Source: Bacillus thermotolerans
GTDB taxonomy: Bacteria > Bacillota > Bacilli > Bacillales > Domibacillaceae
Length of the DNA stretch: 64,000 bases
Reading direction: 5' to 3'
Assembly (NCBI RefSeq): GCF_000812025.2
Contig: NZ_JWJE02000018.1
Location: 1-64,000 of the forward strand
The notes under the pieces were generated by a model. It saw nothing but the letters and a program-made list of their open reading frames with translations, was not told the origin of the DNA and searched no databases. Each line of letters starts with the position of its first letter. Positions within the stretch are counted from its first letter, which is position 1. Position numbers and translations under genes: made by a program. This document shows, in pieces, positions 10,658-18,703 of this stretch.

Positions 10658-12184
10658 TTAATTGTTGCTTACGGAAGAATTGATCGGCATTAACATAGTG
10701 CCATTCTCTGCAAAGTTAGTGTGCCAAGAAAAAGCCTTCTCTAATACATGCGGTGTTTGTCCACCACGTGCAAGAGCTTCTTCAAAATAAGCTTTTATTT
10801 GCTCTTTATACAGTGGATGTACACAGTTTTCAATCATCACTCGTGCTCGTTCTACAGGAGCGAGGCCACGCAGGTCTGCATAACCTTGTTCTGTAACAAT
10901 AACGTCCACATCATGTTCTGTGTGATCCACATGAGAAACAAATGGAACGATACTGGAGATATCACCATTTTTCGCGATAGATTTTGTCACGAAAATTGCT
11001 AATCTAGAATTGCGGGCAAAATCACCAGAACCACCAATGCCATTCATCATCTTCGTGCCGCAGACATGTGTAGAGTTTACGTTTCCGTAAATATCTACCT
11101 CGAGTGCTGTGTTGATAGCAATCAAGCCGAGGCGGCGAATGATCTCAGGGTGGTTAGAGATCTCCTGCGGACGAAGAACCATGCGGTCTCTATACTCATC
11201 TAATTTAGGAAGAACAGCTTTCAGCTTCTCTTCTGACAGAGTAAATGAGCAGCCGGAAGCAAAGCGGAGTTTTCCGCTGTCTAATAAATCAAACATGGCA
11301 TCCTGTAGCACTTCGGAATACACTTCAAGGTTTTCAAATTCAGAATCAAGGAAACCGTGCAGCACTGCATTTGCTACAGAACCAATGCCTGATTGAATAG
11401 GAGCCAGTTCATTTGTTAAGCGGCCAGCTCTTACTTCCTCACGCAAGAACTCGATCAGGTGTGCGGCCATAGTAGCCGTATCTTCATCCGGAGGAACAAT
11501 CGTTGAAGGAGAGTCAAGGTCATCCGTCAACACGATTCCTTTAATCTTATCGGTATCAATGTGAATACCAGGTGTACCAATACGATCGCTCGCTGATGTA
11601 AGCGGGATAGGTAAGCGCTTTCCTTGTTCTGCGGGTTCATAAATATCATGCACGCCTTCAAGCGCAGATGGCTGTGCAAGGTTTAATTCAATAATGACGT
11701 TCTTAGCTTGTTGAAGAAAAGTAACTGAGTTACCGACAGAAGCAGATGGAATGATTGCACCATCCTCGGTAATAGCTACAGCTTCAACGATGGCAAAATC
11801 AATCGGGCAAAGTGAGTTGGCACGAACCATTTCTGCTACATGAGATAGATGGTGGTCTGTGAACAGCATTTCTCCCTGGTTGATTTTCTTACGCATAGCA
11901 GGATCTGCTTGGAAAGGAAGCCGCTTATTAATAATACCAGCCTCAGCCATTAATTTATCGATATCAAAGCCGAGGGAGGCTCCTGTGTAAACGTTTACCT
12001 TAAATTGCTCATCTTTTGCACGGTCTACCAGCGCCATAGGCACAGCTTTAGCATCACCTGCACGTGTGAAACCGCTTAATCCTAAGGTCATCCCGTCTTC
12101 AATCCAAGAAGCAGCTTCATGGGCGGAAACAACTCTATCCTGAAGCTCTTTTGAGCGTAATCGATCAGTAACACGTGAATTCAA
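10658..12184 (-). CDS. Acetyl-CoA hydrolase / succinyl-CoA:acetate CoA-transferase family
   Basis: Class I CoA transferase of 508 residues, related to Ach1/Cat1/AarC. It would move CoA between acetyl-CoA, succinate and acetate (or propionate). Visible hallmarks are LGLSGFTRAGDAKAVP near the N-terminus, PIQSGIGSVANAVLHGFLD, the catalytic glutamate in LEVYSEVLQDAMFDLL, and NGIGGSGDFARNSRLAIF. These support transferase rather than simple hydrolase chemistry. The start is TTG with AGGGGG 8 bases upstream. A LytTR regulator gene lies 131 bases upstream on the same strand and probably controls it (inference). Confidence 0.88.
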   Translation of the reverse strand: MNSRVTDRLRSKELQDRVVSAHEAASWIEDGMTLGLSGFTRAGDAKAVPMALVDRAKDEQFKVNVYTGASLGFDIDKLMAEAGIINKRLPFQADPAMRKKINQGEMLFTDHHLSHVAEMVRANSLCPIDFAIVEAVAITEDGAIIPSASVGNSVTFLQQAKNVIIELNLAQPSALEGVHDIYEPAEQGKRLPIPLTSASDRIGTPGIHIDTDKIKGIVLTDDLDSPSTIVPPDEDTATMAAHLIEFLREEVRAGRLTNELAPIQSGIGSVANAVLHGFLDSEFENLEVYSEVLQDAMFDLLDSGKLRFASGCSFTLSEEKLKAVLPKLDEYRDRMVLRPQEISNHPEIIRRLGLIAINTALEVDIYGNVNSTHVCGTKMMNGIGGSGDFARNSRLAIFVTKSIAKNGDISSIVPFVSHVDHTEHDVDVIVTEQGYADLRGLAPVERARVMIENCVHPLYKEQIKAYFEEALARGGQTPHVLEKAFSWHTNFAENGTMLMPINSSVSNN

Positions 12185-12210
12185 TGATACGTCCCCCTAT
12201 CACATATTAT

Positions 12211-12231
12211 TTGTTATAAATATTCTAACAA
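12211..12231. promoter_or_regulatory. Inverted repeat upstream of the CoA transferase
   Basis: TTGTTA, 9 bases, TAACAA, ending 27 bases before the CoA transferase start codon. On the minus strand TTGTTA is followed after 16 bases by TAATAT, so the repeat may overlap a promoter. LytTR proteins normally bind imperfect direct repeats, so the link to the neighbouring LytTR protein is only a suggestion. Confidence 0.3.
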
Positions 12232-12290
12232 TCGTTTTGCATTTCTTCACTTGAATCCGCATGAAAAGCCTTTAAAAAGAAATAAAACAG

Positions 12291-12331
12291 CGAAAAAACA
12301 ACACTAAGCACTAAATTAATAATTTAGTGCT
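12291..12331 (-). terminator. Terminator of the LytTR gene
   Basis: A perfect 11-bp stem AGCACTAAATT/AATTTAGTGCT with a three-base loop (12307-12331), overlapping the LytTR stop codon. On the minus strand TTAGTGTTGTTTTTT follows. Confidence 0.65.
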
Positions 12332-12966
12332 TTCCGGAAGGAACTTGAATATGTTTGGCTAACTGGAATCTTTGTCCGGTCTTTCATAATCAATAGAAAG
12401 GTAGAGTGAGAATCAGGCTGAATTTCCTGTATGTGACTAACATTGACGATATAGGACCGGTGAACACGGATGAATAAATCGTCAGGAAGCATAAATTCCA
12501 GTTCTGTTAAATTCATTTTGTGGTAGCCGTTTCCGCTCATAGCCTGTACTTTTGTCTTTCTGTTTTCCGATTCCAAATAAACAATGTCTTCATAAGGAAT
12601 AGTATACCAGCGATCTTCTGACTTAATCGTAAAGAAGTTCCTTCCGATAGGGGAGGGCTTTGCTGGGAAAATGGTCGTTACAGTTCCGACAACTTCGCCA
12701 TCTTCGAATAGCGGCTTGGATACCGCGTAATAAGGAAGGCCATAAACCTCACTGTCAATATATTGGGACACCTCCTGCTTCTCTCTTATCGCTTTCTGCG
12801 TCACACTGCCTTCACGGATAGGATCACCTGATTGGATACGCAGGTCGACTAGTTTGCCTGGGTGATAATAAATAAATTCTTCTTTATCAGCTATAGCAAT
12901 GGACGTATAAGGCGGTAATTGCTCTTTCAGAAGGTTCATCACTGATGCGATTGTTACTTTATTCAT
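12316..12966 (-). CDS. LytTR-family regulator with N-terminal sensor domain
   Basis: Cytoplasmic DNA-binding protein of 216 residues. The C-terminal half (about 110-216) is a LytTR domain: FFTIKSEDRWYTIPYEDIVY, LESENRKTKV, FIRVHRSYIVNVSHIQEI. There is no receiver domain. Instead residues 1-105 look like a PAS-type small-molecule sensor (YTSIAIADKEEFIYYHPGKL ... GLPYYAVSKPLFEDGEVVGT), as also seen in some chemoreceptors. It would therefore be a one-component regulator. The start ATG has GAGGTG 6 bases upstream. It sits directly before the CoA transferase gene and may respond to an organic acid or CoA ester (inference). Confidence 0.82.
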   Translation of the reverse strand: MNKVTIASVMNLLKEQLPPYTSIAIADKEEFIYYHPGKLVDLRIQSGDPIREGSVTQKAIREKQEVSQYIDSEVYGLPYYAVSKPLFEDGEVVGTVTTIFPAKPSPIGRNFFTIKSEDRWYTIPYEDIVYLESENRKTKVQAMSGNGYHKMNLTELEFMLPDDLFIRVHRSYIVNVSHIQEIQPDSHSTFLLIMKDRTKIPVSQTYSSSFRKALNY

Positions 12967-13032
12967 TCACTACACCTCATATAATTCATCATTTATAATT
13001 ACTATCATAACGTCGAAAGGAAGCTGAAACAA

Positions 13033-13506
13033 ATGAAAGGTAAAACAAATGCTATGCGCATATTGGATGCGGAAGGGTTATCATATACCGACTATGCATA
13101 TAACCCAAAGGACGGGAAAATCGATGGCCTATCAGTTGCTGAAAAAATCGGAAAAGAGCCTGAAGCGGTATTTAAAACTCTTGTAGCGGCTGGGACAAGC
13201 AAGCAGCTCTATGTCTTTGTAATACCTGTGACCGCAGATTTAGATTTAAAAAAAGCGGCTAAAGCAACGGGAGAGAAGAAAATAGAGATGATTCCTGTCA
13301 AGGATATCCAGAAGCATACAGGCTACATAAGGGGAGGGTGTTCACCGATTGGCATGAAAAAACTTTACCCTACTTATTTAGATTCCCGAACGATTTCCCG
13401 GGAAAACATGATTGTCAGCGCAGGGAAAATCGGCCGCCAGATCGAGCTAAATCCAAGTGATTTAGTTGCTGTCACAAAGGCTATAACGGCCCACGAATTG
13501 ATCTAA
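13033..13506 (+). CDS. ybaK: YbaK/EbsC-type Cys-tRNA(Pro) deacylase
   Basis: Trans-editing deacylase of 157 residues that removes cysteine mischarged on tRNA(Pro). The family marks are TNAMRILDAEGL, FKTLVAAG, the lysines in DLKKAAKATGEKK, and GYIRGGCSPIGMKK. It is the usual length for single-domain bacterial YbaK. The gene lies divergent from the LytTR gene and is followed by an ATPase gene after 85 bases. A Noc-like palindrome sits inside it. Confidence 0.9.
   Translation: MKGKTNAMRILDAEGLSYTDYAYNPKDGKIDGLSVAEKIGKEPEAVFKTLVAAGTSKQLYVFVIPVTADLDLKKAAKATGEKKIEMIPVKDIQKHTGYIRGGCSPIGMKKLYPTYLDSRTISRENMIVSAGKIGRQIELNPSDLVAVTKAITAHELI
13393..13406. promoter_or_regulatory. Candidate Noc binding site
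   Basis: ATTTCCCGGGAAAA matches 13 of 14 positions of the Noc nucleoid-occlusion consensus ATTTCCCGGGAAAT known from B. subtilis. It lies inside the ybaK coding region, which is usual for these sites. A weaker 12/14 match lies at 14403-14416. Confidence 0.5.
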
Positions 13507-13591
13507 ATACAAATTCATTGTATAGACTGCTTGGCCCCTTGCATACAGTGGAAGAGATTCACTTTTAAAATGCACGTGAAGAGGTGTGATT

Positions 13592-14650
13592 ATGAGCGGA
13601 AACATCATCCACTACTTTGCAAGGGGAAATACGGCTAAAGGGTTGTATCATTTACTTGAATCCAACCTTTATGGAATAAAAAAGATTTTTCTTTTGGACG
13701 GAGGAACAGCATCAGAGAGGACAAATTTTTTTAATGAGCTGAGCAATCAGCTTGTTGACCAGGGAAAAGACGTGGAGCTGCTTCACTGTCCGCTTGATTC
13801 ACATGTGATCGAAGGGTTAATTGCTGTTAAGGAAGAAACAGCTGTGCTTGCAAAAGGTGCGGCTCCCAGCCTCTCAGGGCCGAATGTGCAAGTCCTCCGG
13901 CTTTCCTATTCACCAGTTGTGCCAGCCAATCAGCGGGAGCATGTCAAGAAGCTAAAAGAGCAGGCAGAAGCAGCTCGGCAAAATGCTTACACCTGTTTTC
14001 AACATGCCCTGGCTGTGCATGATGAGTGGGAGGCCATCTATATTCAGCAGCTTGACCGTAAAAGGGCGAATGAGCTATCAAATGAGTGGATCAACCGTCT
14101 GCTGCCGACAGTGACAAGAGATAGAAAGGCGGTTATAAAGCATCGTTTTCTTGGCGCAGCTACTTCAAGAGGCGCGGTAGACTTTGTGCAGAATTTAACG
14201 GAAGGGCTGGCTAATAGATACTTTATAAAAGGGCGTCCAGGCACAGGAAAGTCCACAATGCTGAAAAAAATTGTTGCTGCTTCTGAAGAAAGAGGATATG
14301 ACACAGAAGTATATCACTGCGGATTTGACCCTGGAAGCTTAGATATGGTCATTGTCCGCGAGCTTGGATTTGCCATCTTTGACAGCACCGCGCCTCATGA
14401 GTATTTCCCGGAAAAACCGACAGATCAAGTGCTGGATCTATATAGGGAAATTGTAGCAGCAGGTACAGATGAGAAAAACGAAGCCAGCATTAAGGAAATT
14501 GCCGGGCGCTATCGCAGCTGGATGAACCAAGCAACGGCCCACTTAAACGAGAGCAACCGCTGCTATCAGCAAATAGAGGCCTGCAGTGCACAGGCAAGAG
14601 ACGAGAAAGCCATAAAGGATGCGTGTGAAAAAGTGCTTAAAAGTATATAG
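13592..14650 (+). CDS. Two-P-loop ATPase, PRK06851-like
   Basis: A 352-residue protein with two tandem NTPase halves. The second half has a canonical Walker A, FIKGRPGTGKSTMLKKI, near residue 215. The first half starts with a degenerate equivalent, FLLDGGTASERTNFFNEL, near residue 30. A helical, charged insert (about 120-165) separates them. I recall this as a conserved Bacillales/Clostridia ATPase family of unknown role (PRK06851). I choose the ATG at 13592 with GAGGTG 5 bases upstream. A strong terminator follows. Function unknown; spore-former distribution would fit but I cannot check it. Confidence 0.75.
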   Translation: MSGNIIHYFARGNTAKGLYHLLESNLYGIKKIFLLDGGTASERTNFFNELSNQLVDQGKDVELLHCPLDSHVIEGLIAVKEETAVLAKGAAPSLSGPNVQVLRLSYSPVVPANQREHVKKLKEQAEAARQNAYTCFQHALAVHDEWEAIYIQQLDRKRANELSNEWINRLLPTVTRDRKAVIKHRFLGAATSRGAVDFVQNLTEGLANRYFIKGRPGTGKSTMLKKIVAASEERGYDTEVYHCGFDPGSLDMVIVRELGFAIFDSTAPHEYFPEKPTDQVLDLYREIVAAGTDEKNEASIKEIAGRYRSWMNQATAHLNESNRCYQQIEACSAQARDEKAIKDACEKVLKSI

Positions 14651-14657
14651 CAATCCT

Positions 14658-14698
14658 AAAAAGAGCCGGCACCCTGTTACAGGGGCCGGTTCTTTTTC
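14658..14698 (+). terminator. Terminator after the ATPase gene
   Basis: AAAAAGAGCCGG-CA-CCCTG pairs with CAGGG-G-CCGGTTCTTTTT around a TTA loop. It lies between convergent genes and has A and T runs on both sides. Confidence 0.75.
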
Positions 14699-14706
14699 AG
14701 GTTGCT

Positions 14707-15543
14707 TTAGTCATTCTCTCCCCATAAGAATTCTCCAATCAGGCGATCGACTTCAGGGCTTTCATGAAGACCAACGTGGGTAATAGCAGGGCTTGCTATG
14801 ATCTGTCCGTGAAACTGGCTTTTAGGCACGATTCTATCTAATAGAAGGACGCTACGGGTTGATACGAGACTGTCACCTGTTGTAGCGATGGCCAGCACTT
14901 TGACATCTGAAGGAAAGGAGGCTTTGTGCCTGAACAGTCTTTTTAAGGCATCCGAATTGGGCATTAAGTCTGCCGCTCCCTCCCCGGTGTTCTTTAATAG
15001 GTACTCTTTATCGATGACGCCGGCAAAGGGGCTGCCAAGAACGATCAGGTGGTTGATCAGAGGGTAGCCGGGCTTTTTCGAATAGTCTTCCAAAAACTGA
15101 ACAGATACAATACCGCCCATTGAGTGGCCGACGAGGTTTGCTTGTTCGATTTTGTACTGATCGTGCAAGGTGCTCAGCACTTTAGAGAGCCAGTAGGCTG
15201 TATCTTCGAAGCTGGCCCGGTTATTTTCGAAAATAACCTGTACAAGCAGGCGCTCCCTGCTATGACGGTCGGCTAATTGATCGACGAGAACTTTTCCATC
15301 TGCCGTGACTCGACAAACAAGAGCTCTTTTGCCCCAGTCATATTGCTCTTCAAACCGCTCTAGCAGCGTGTCGAAGGATCGAGCGGTACCTTTATAGCCA
15401 TGGATAAACACTGTCGCTTCCACTGCTTCCTCGCTGCTTGCCTCTGATTCGGCGGGCTGTATGTGAGAAAACAGGTTGATGCTGATATAGATAAGGGAAA
15501 AAAGCAAAAATACAGCGAGCAGCCGCTTATTTATGTTAGACAA
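14707..15543 (-). CDS. DUF915-type alpha/beta hydrolase, membrane-anchored or exported
   Basis: A 278-residue alpha/beta hydrolase. An N-terminal hydrophobic segment (LLAVFLLFSLIYISINLF) is probably a signal anchor. The oxyanion region is VFIHGYKGTARSF and the nucleophile elbow is GHSMGG. Later ATTGDSLVSTRS and ITHVGLHESPEV are likely to carry the acid and histidine. It resembles DUF915 cell-surface hydrolases of Gram-positives; the substrate is unknown. The start appears to be TTG with AAGGAGAG 9 bases upstream. It stands alone. Confidence 0.78.
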   Translation of the reverse strand: MSNINKRLLAVFLLFSLIYISINLFSHIQPAESEASSEEAVEATVFIHGYKGTARSFDTLLERFEEQYDWGKRALVCRVTADGKVLVDQLADRHSRERLLVQVIFENNRASFEDTAYWLSKVLSTLHDQYKIEQANLVGHSMGGIVSVQFLEDYSKKPGYPLINHLIVLGSPFAGVIDKEYLLKNTGEGAADLMPNSDALKRLFRHKASFPSDVKVLAIATTGDSLVSTRSVLLLDRIVPKSQFHGQIIASPAITHVGLHESPEVDRLIGEFLWGEND

Positions 15544-15716
15544 AAGGTGTTCTCTCCTTTTTCATGGAATGGTGAAGGATACTGCCATAATTAGTTTCTT
15601 CTGTGTGGAAAGGTAATATGCTTTTATTATACAGAAGTATGTAAGCCATTCCTATGCGGAAGAGAAGAGGAAAACCAATTGGCAAAAGGGAATATAAGAG
15701 GAAAAGGGGGGAGAGC

Positions 15717-15848
15717 ATGCAAGAGAAAGTAGGTACGTGCAAGAATTGCGGGAGGACACTTTATTGTATGGATGGCTTCTTCAATGGCGTGAAGGAGGAT
15801 GGAGCGACTTACTGTTTTGAATGTGCGGAAGAAAAAGAAAAAGAGTAA
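15717..15848 (+). CDS. Small CxxC-CxxC protein
   Basis: A 43-residue protein with two cysteine pairs, TCKNCGR and CFECAEE, spaced about 24 residues, typical of a small zinc ribbon. I choose the ATG at 15717 because GGGGGGAG lies 5 bases before it; the longer frame upstream is lysine/arginine-rich and looks untranslated. It ends inside a terminator shared with the convergent permease gene. Function unknown. Confidence 0.65.
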   Translation: MQEKVGTCKNCGRTLYCMDGFFNGVKEDGATYCFECAEEKEKE

Positions 15849-15868
15849 CAGCTTCAAGCTGTTACTCT
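15842..15868. terminator. Shared terminator spanning two stop codons
   Basis: AGAGTAACAGCTT-C-AAGCTGTTACTCT is a perfect 13-bp inverted repeat. The plus-strand gene stops at 15848 and the minus-strand gene at 15862, both inside it. On the minus strand a CTTTTTCTTTTTC tract follows, so it mainly serves the permease gene. Confidence 0.75.
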
Positions 15869-16965
15869 ACTTCCTTCGTAGCTGCTTCTGTAATTCTGCG
15901 GCGTTCTTCGTATAAGTTCATCACGATTGTTTTTAAAGCAGCATACGTCGGGATAGCCAGGATAATTCCCCAAAGTCCGGCAATATTCCCTGCAGCAAGA
16001 ATCAGGGTGATGACGGTTAATGGGTGAATATGCAGCGCTTTTCCCATGACATTCGGTGAAATGAGATTCGACTCAATCTGCTGGGCAATCAGCATCACAA
16101 GGGCCACCCAAATAACCATTTGCGGTTCCTGAATCCAAGCGACAAACAAAGCCGGCATAACAGCGAGGTAAGGGCCCAGAAATGGAATGACATTGGTTGC
16201 CATGCCAATCAGTGCGAGAACCAAGGAGTAATCAAGTCCAATGATTAAATAACCGATATATAGCATGACACCGACGAGGAAGCTGACAAGCAGCTGTCCT
16301 TGAATGTAGGAACGCAGCGTATGGTCTAGATCCAATAGCGTATCGGTTACCCATCTTTTGCGGCGTCCCGAGAAGAACTGTGTAAAGAAAGGCAGAAACC
16401 TCTCTCTGTCCTTTAGCATATAGAACAGGAAAAAAGGCGTAAGTACGACTAGAGCAATCGTTTGAAGGAAGCCCTGCAGAAAATTAAACAGCCAGGAGCC
16501 AAACGACATTGCCCAATCCTCTATATTACCTTCCGCTTCCTTTAGAGAGTCAATAGCAAATTGAGGCAACCGGTCTCTTTGGTTCATGAAGTAATTAATC
16601 CCATCTTCCACTGCGTCCACCATCTCTGGTGTGTTTTCAGCGAACTTGGAGCTTTGCTGAATTACAATCGGTCCAATCATCGCATACAAAATCCAGAAAA
16701 AGAGAATGAGCAAAAGGAATACACTTAAAATCGATCCCCATCTAGGCATTCCTTTATTTTCTAACCAGTTAGAAACAGGCTGTGTCAGATAAAAGAGAAC
16801 GCCCGCTAACAGAAGCGGCAAGAATACCGTGCTGGCAATAATAACGAGAGGCTGAAAGACATCATTTATTTCTCTGAACAGCATAATGATCAGAAGCGCA
16901 AGCAGAATCGCCACTCCTGCCTGAAACCAGCTTTTATTTACCAAGTGACTGTCACATCCTTCCAC
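15862..16965 (-). CDS. AI-2E family transporter (DUF20 permease)
   Basis: A 367-residue membrane protein with about seven to eight helices. Family marks include the long central amphipathic part between TM3 and TM4 and the C-terminal stretch VIPFLGPYLAVMPALFVAW followed by LISPNVMGKALHIHPLTVIT. Relatives (B. subtilis YrrI/YubA/YdbI, E. coli TqsA) include autoinducer-2 exporters and Na+/H+ antiporters, so the substrate is open. The start is uncertain: a GTG at 16965 without a clear ribosome binding site, or the TTG 7 codons later. Shares a terminator with the small cysteine protein gene. Confidence 0.85.
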   Translation of the reverse strand: MEGCDSHLVNKSWFQAGVAILLALLIIMLFREINDVFQPLVIIASTVFLPLLLAGVLFYLTQPVSNWLENKGMPRWGSILSVFLLLILFFWILYAMIGPIVIQQSSKFAENTPEMVDAVEDGINYFMNQRDRLPQFAIDSLKEAEGNIEDWAMSFGSWLFNFLQGFLQTIALVVLTPFFLFYMLKDRERFLPFFTQFFSGRRKRWVTDTLLDLDHTLRSYIQGQLLVSFLVGVMLYIGYLIIGLDYSLVLALIGMATNVIPFLGPYLAVMPALFVAWIQEPQMVIWVALVMLIAQQIESNLISPNVMGKALHIHPLTVITLILAAGNIAGLWGIILAIPTYAALKTIVMNLYEERRRITEAATKEVE

Positions 16966-17038
16966 GTACTAGCTTCATTATACAGATAATTGAAGCAATA
17001 AATAAATAATTCCCTCCATTCTGCTTGAAAAACTATAA

Positions 17039-17078
17039 AAGCTTTGGACCGCTGTTTTTGTTCAGCGGTCCAAAGCTT
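17039..17078 (-). terminator. Terminator of the YjiH-type gene
   Basis: A perfect 16-bp stem, AAGCTTTGGACCGCTG against CAGCGGTCCAAAGCTT, with an 8-base loop. On the minus strand TTTATAGTTTTT follows. Confidence 0.85.
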
Positions 17079-17079
17079 G

Positions 17080-18432
17080 TTAAAAGATCAAATGAGCGAT
17101 AACAGCAATAATCGGCAAGGAAATAATCGTTCTTAATAAGAAAATAATGATCAGGTCTTTTAAAGAAACTGGAATTTTTGTCCCCAGCAGCAATCCGCCG
17201 ACCTCTGATAAGTAAATCAATTGTGAAACTGATAGAGCAGCGATCACAAAGCGGGTCAGCTCGCTTTCAATGCCTGAGCCGATAATCGCAGGCAGGAACA
17301 TATCGGCAAATCCGACGAGCATAGTTTCCGATGCTTCGGCCGCATAAGGGATCTGCAGAAGTTCAAGAATAGGAATGAACGGCAGACCGAGCCATTGGAA
17401 GAATGGAGTAGTTTCAGCAATGATCAAACCGATCGTACCGACAGCCATAACAATCGGTGCTACGCCGAGCCACATATCGATTACGTTTTGAATACCTTCC
17501 TTAAAGACAGAAGAAAATCGATTCTTTTCTGCATGGGAGACAGCCTGTTCAAAGCCGTAGCTCACAGGTGTATAGCCTGCAGGTACATTCTCATCCTCTT
17601 CGCTTCTAGGCTTCCCGTTAATAAATGTATCTTCCTTCCTGGAAAGGGGAGGGATCCGCGGCATGATGAGGGCACAGGCAACTCCCGCTAAAATAATGGT
17701 GCCGTAGAAAGGCAGGAAGTAGCTTGTTAGGTCTACTTCTGAGATGATCACCAAGCAAAATGTAATAGAAACAACGGAAAAGGTTGTGCCGATAATGGCC
17801 GCTTCCTTCTTCGTATAGAAGCCCTCTTCATACTGCTTGCTTGTCAGAAGCACACCGATTGTGCCGTCTCCTAGCCAGGAGGCCAGTGTATCAACGGATG
17901 ACCGGCCAGGCAGTTTAAAGAGCGGACGCATGACTTTTGTTAGCGAGTAGCCGACAAATTCGAGCAGCCCAAAATTTAATAGAAGAGGCAGCAGCAGGCC
18001 GGCAAACAAGAAGGTAGCGAATAAAGTAGGAAGCAGAGAGTAAAGCAGTGTGCCGCCAATGGCATCGCTGTAAATCCATTCCGGTCCAAGCTGATATAAC
18101 GTCATAAGTGCTAATATGGCTCCAAGCACTCGTATAAATGTCCATAATGGAGAAACATTAAATAATGAGTGCAAGAACGGCGAGCGCATAATGAAGGCCG
18201 GTTTCGCTATCTTAACGAGTAAAGATCCTAAAGCGGAAAGGACAATCAAGTACGCCATAATAACTGGTGTGGCATCGCCGAGCGATTCCAGCAAAAAGTT
18301 TGATAAAATGGCGATAGGTATAGTTAACTCGCCATTCTGTGAAATAGGCATGATAAAGAAGAAAATACCTATTAAGGAAGGAATGACGAACTTTAGTACG
18401 TTGGATAATGATGTTTTGTTTGTGTTTTCCAT
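17080..18432 (-). CDS. YjiH family membrane protein (nucleoside-recognition/Gate domain)
   Basis: A 450-residue polytopic membrane protein with about ten to eleven helices. It contains two Gate-like halves: FGLLEFVGYSLTKVMRPLF with LASWLGDGTIGVLLTSKQY in the first, and FIPILELLQIP followed by ETMLVGFADMFLPAIIGSG in the second. I recognise it as a YjiH/YuiF-neighbour type of unknown solute. The start ATG has GGGAGA upstream. Monocistronic, with a strong terminator. The 270 bases upstream are very AT-rich. Confidence 0.78.
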   Translation of the reverse strand: MENTNKTSLSNVLKFVIPSLIGIFFFIMPISQNGELTIPIAILSNFLLESLGDATPVIMAYLIVLSALGSLLVKIAKPAFIMRSPFLHSLFNVSPLWTFIRVLGAILALMTLYQLGPEWIYSDAIGGTLLYSLLPTLFATFLFAGLLLPLLLNFGLLEFVGYSLTKVMRPLFKLPGRSSVDTLASWLGDGTIGVLLTSKQYEEGFYTKKEAAIIGTTFSVVSITFCLVIISEVDLTSYFLPFYGTIILAGVACALIMPRIPPLSRKEDTFINGKPRSEEDENVPAGYTPVSYGFEQAVSHAEKNRFSSVFKEGIQNVIDMWLGVAPIVMAVGTIGLIIAETTPFFQWLGLPFIPILELLQIPYAAEASETMLVGFADMFLPAIIGSGIESELTRFVIAALSVSQLIYLSEVGGLLLGTKIPVSLKDLIIIFLLRTIISLPIIAVIAHLIF

Positions 18433-18574
18433 TTTATATTCTCCCTATAAGTAAGAGTGTATAATTATTAATAGATTTAAATTTTAATTCATATCCGAAA
18501 AAAAATCTACCCTTTTGTTAATGTTTAAATTTATAAAAAATTTACATTTTCAACGGAGAACACCCCATTATTTT

Positions 18575-18596
18575 TTGTATATAATTTAATATACAA
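18575..18596. promoter_or_regulatory. AT-rich palindrome between divergent genes
   Basis: TTGTATAT, 6 bases, ATATACAA: a perfect 8-bp inverted repeat in the AT-rich gap between the YjiH-type gene and the HAD phosphatase gene. It could be an operator; no protein can be named. Confidence 0.3.
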
Positions 18597-18703
18597 ATAA
18601 ATAAGAAGAAATAGGCAGCGGCAGCAGGCCTTTTTTAAGGTTTCTGTCCATTGTTCATGTTACAATTCCAAAAGAGTACATTAAAAGAAATGCAGGTGTG
18701 TTC

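Noticed and set aside
16941-16965. A dependable start codon for the AI-2E permease
   Set aside because: Neither the GTG nor the TTG has a properly spaced ribosome binding site, so I left the longest frame and noted the doubt.
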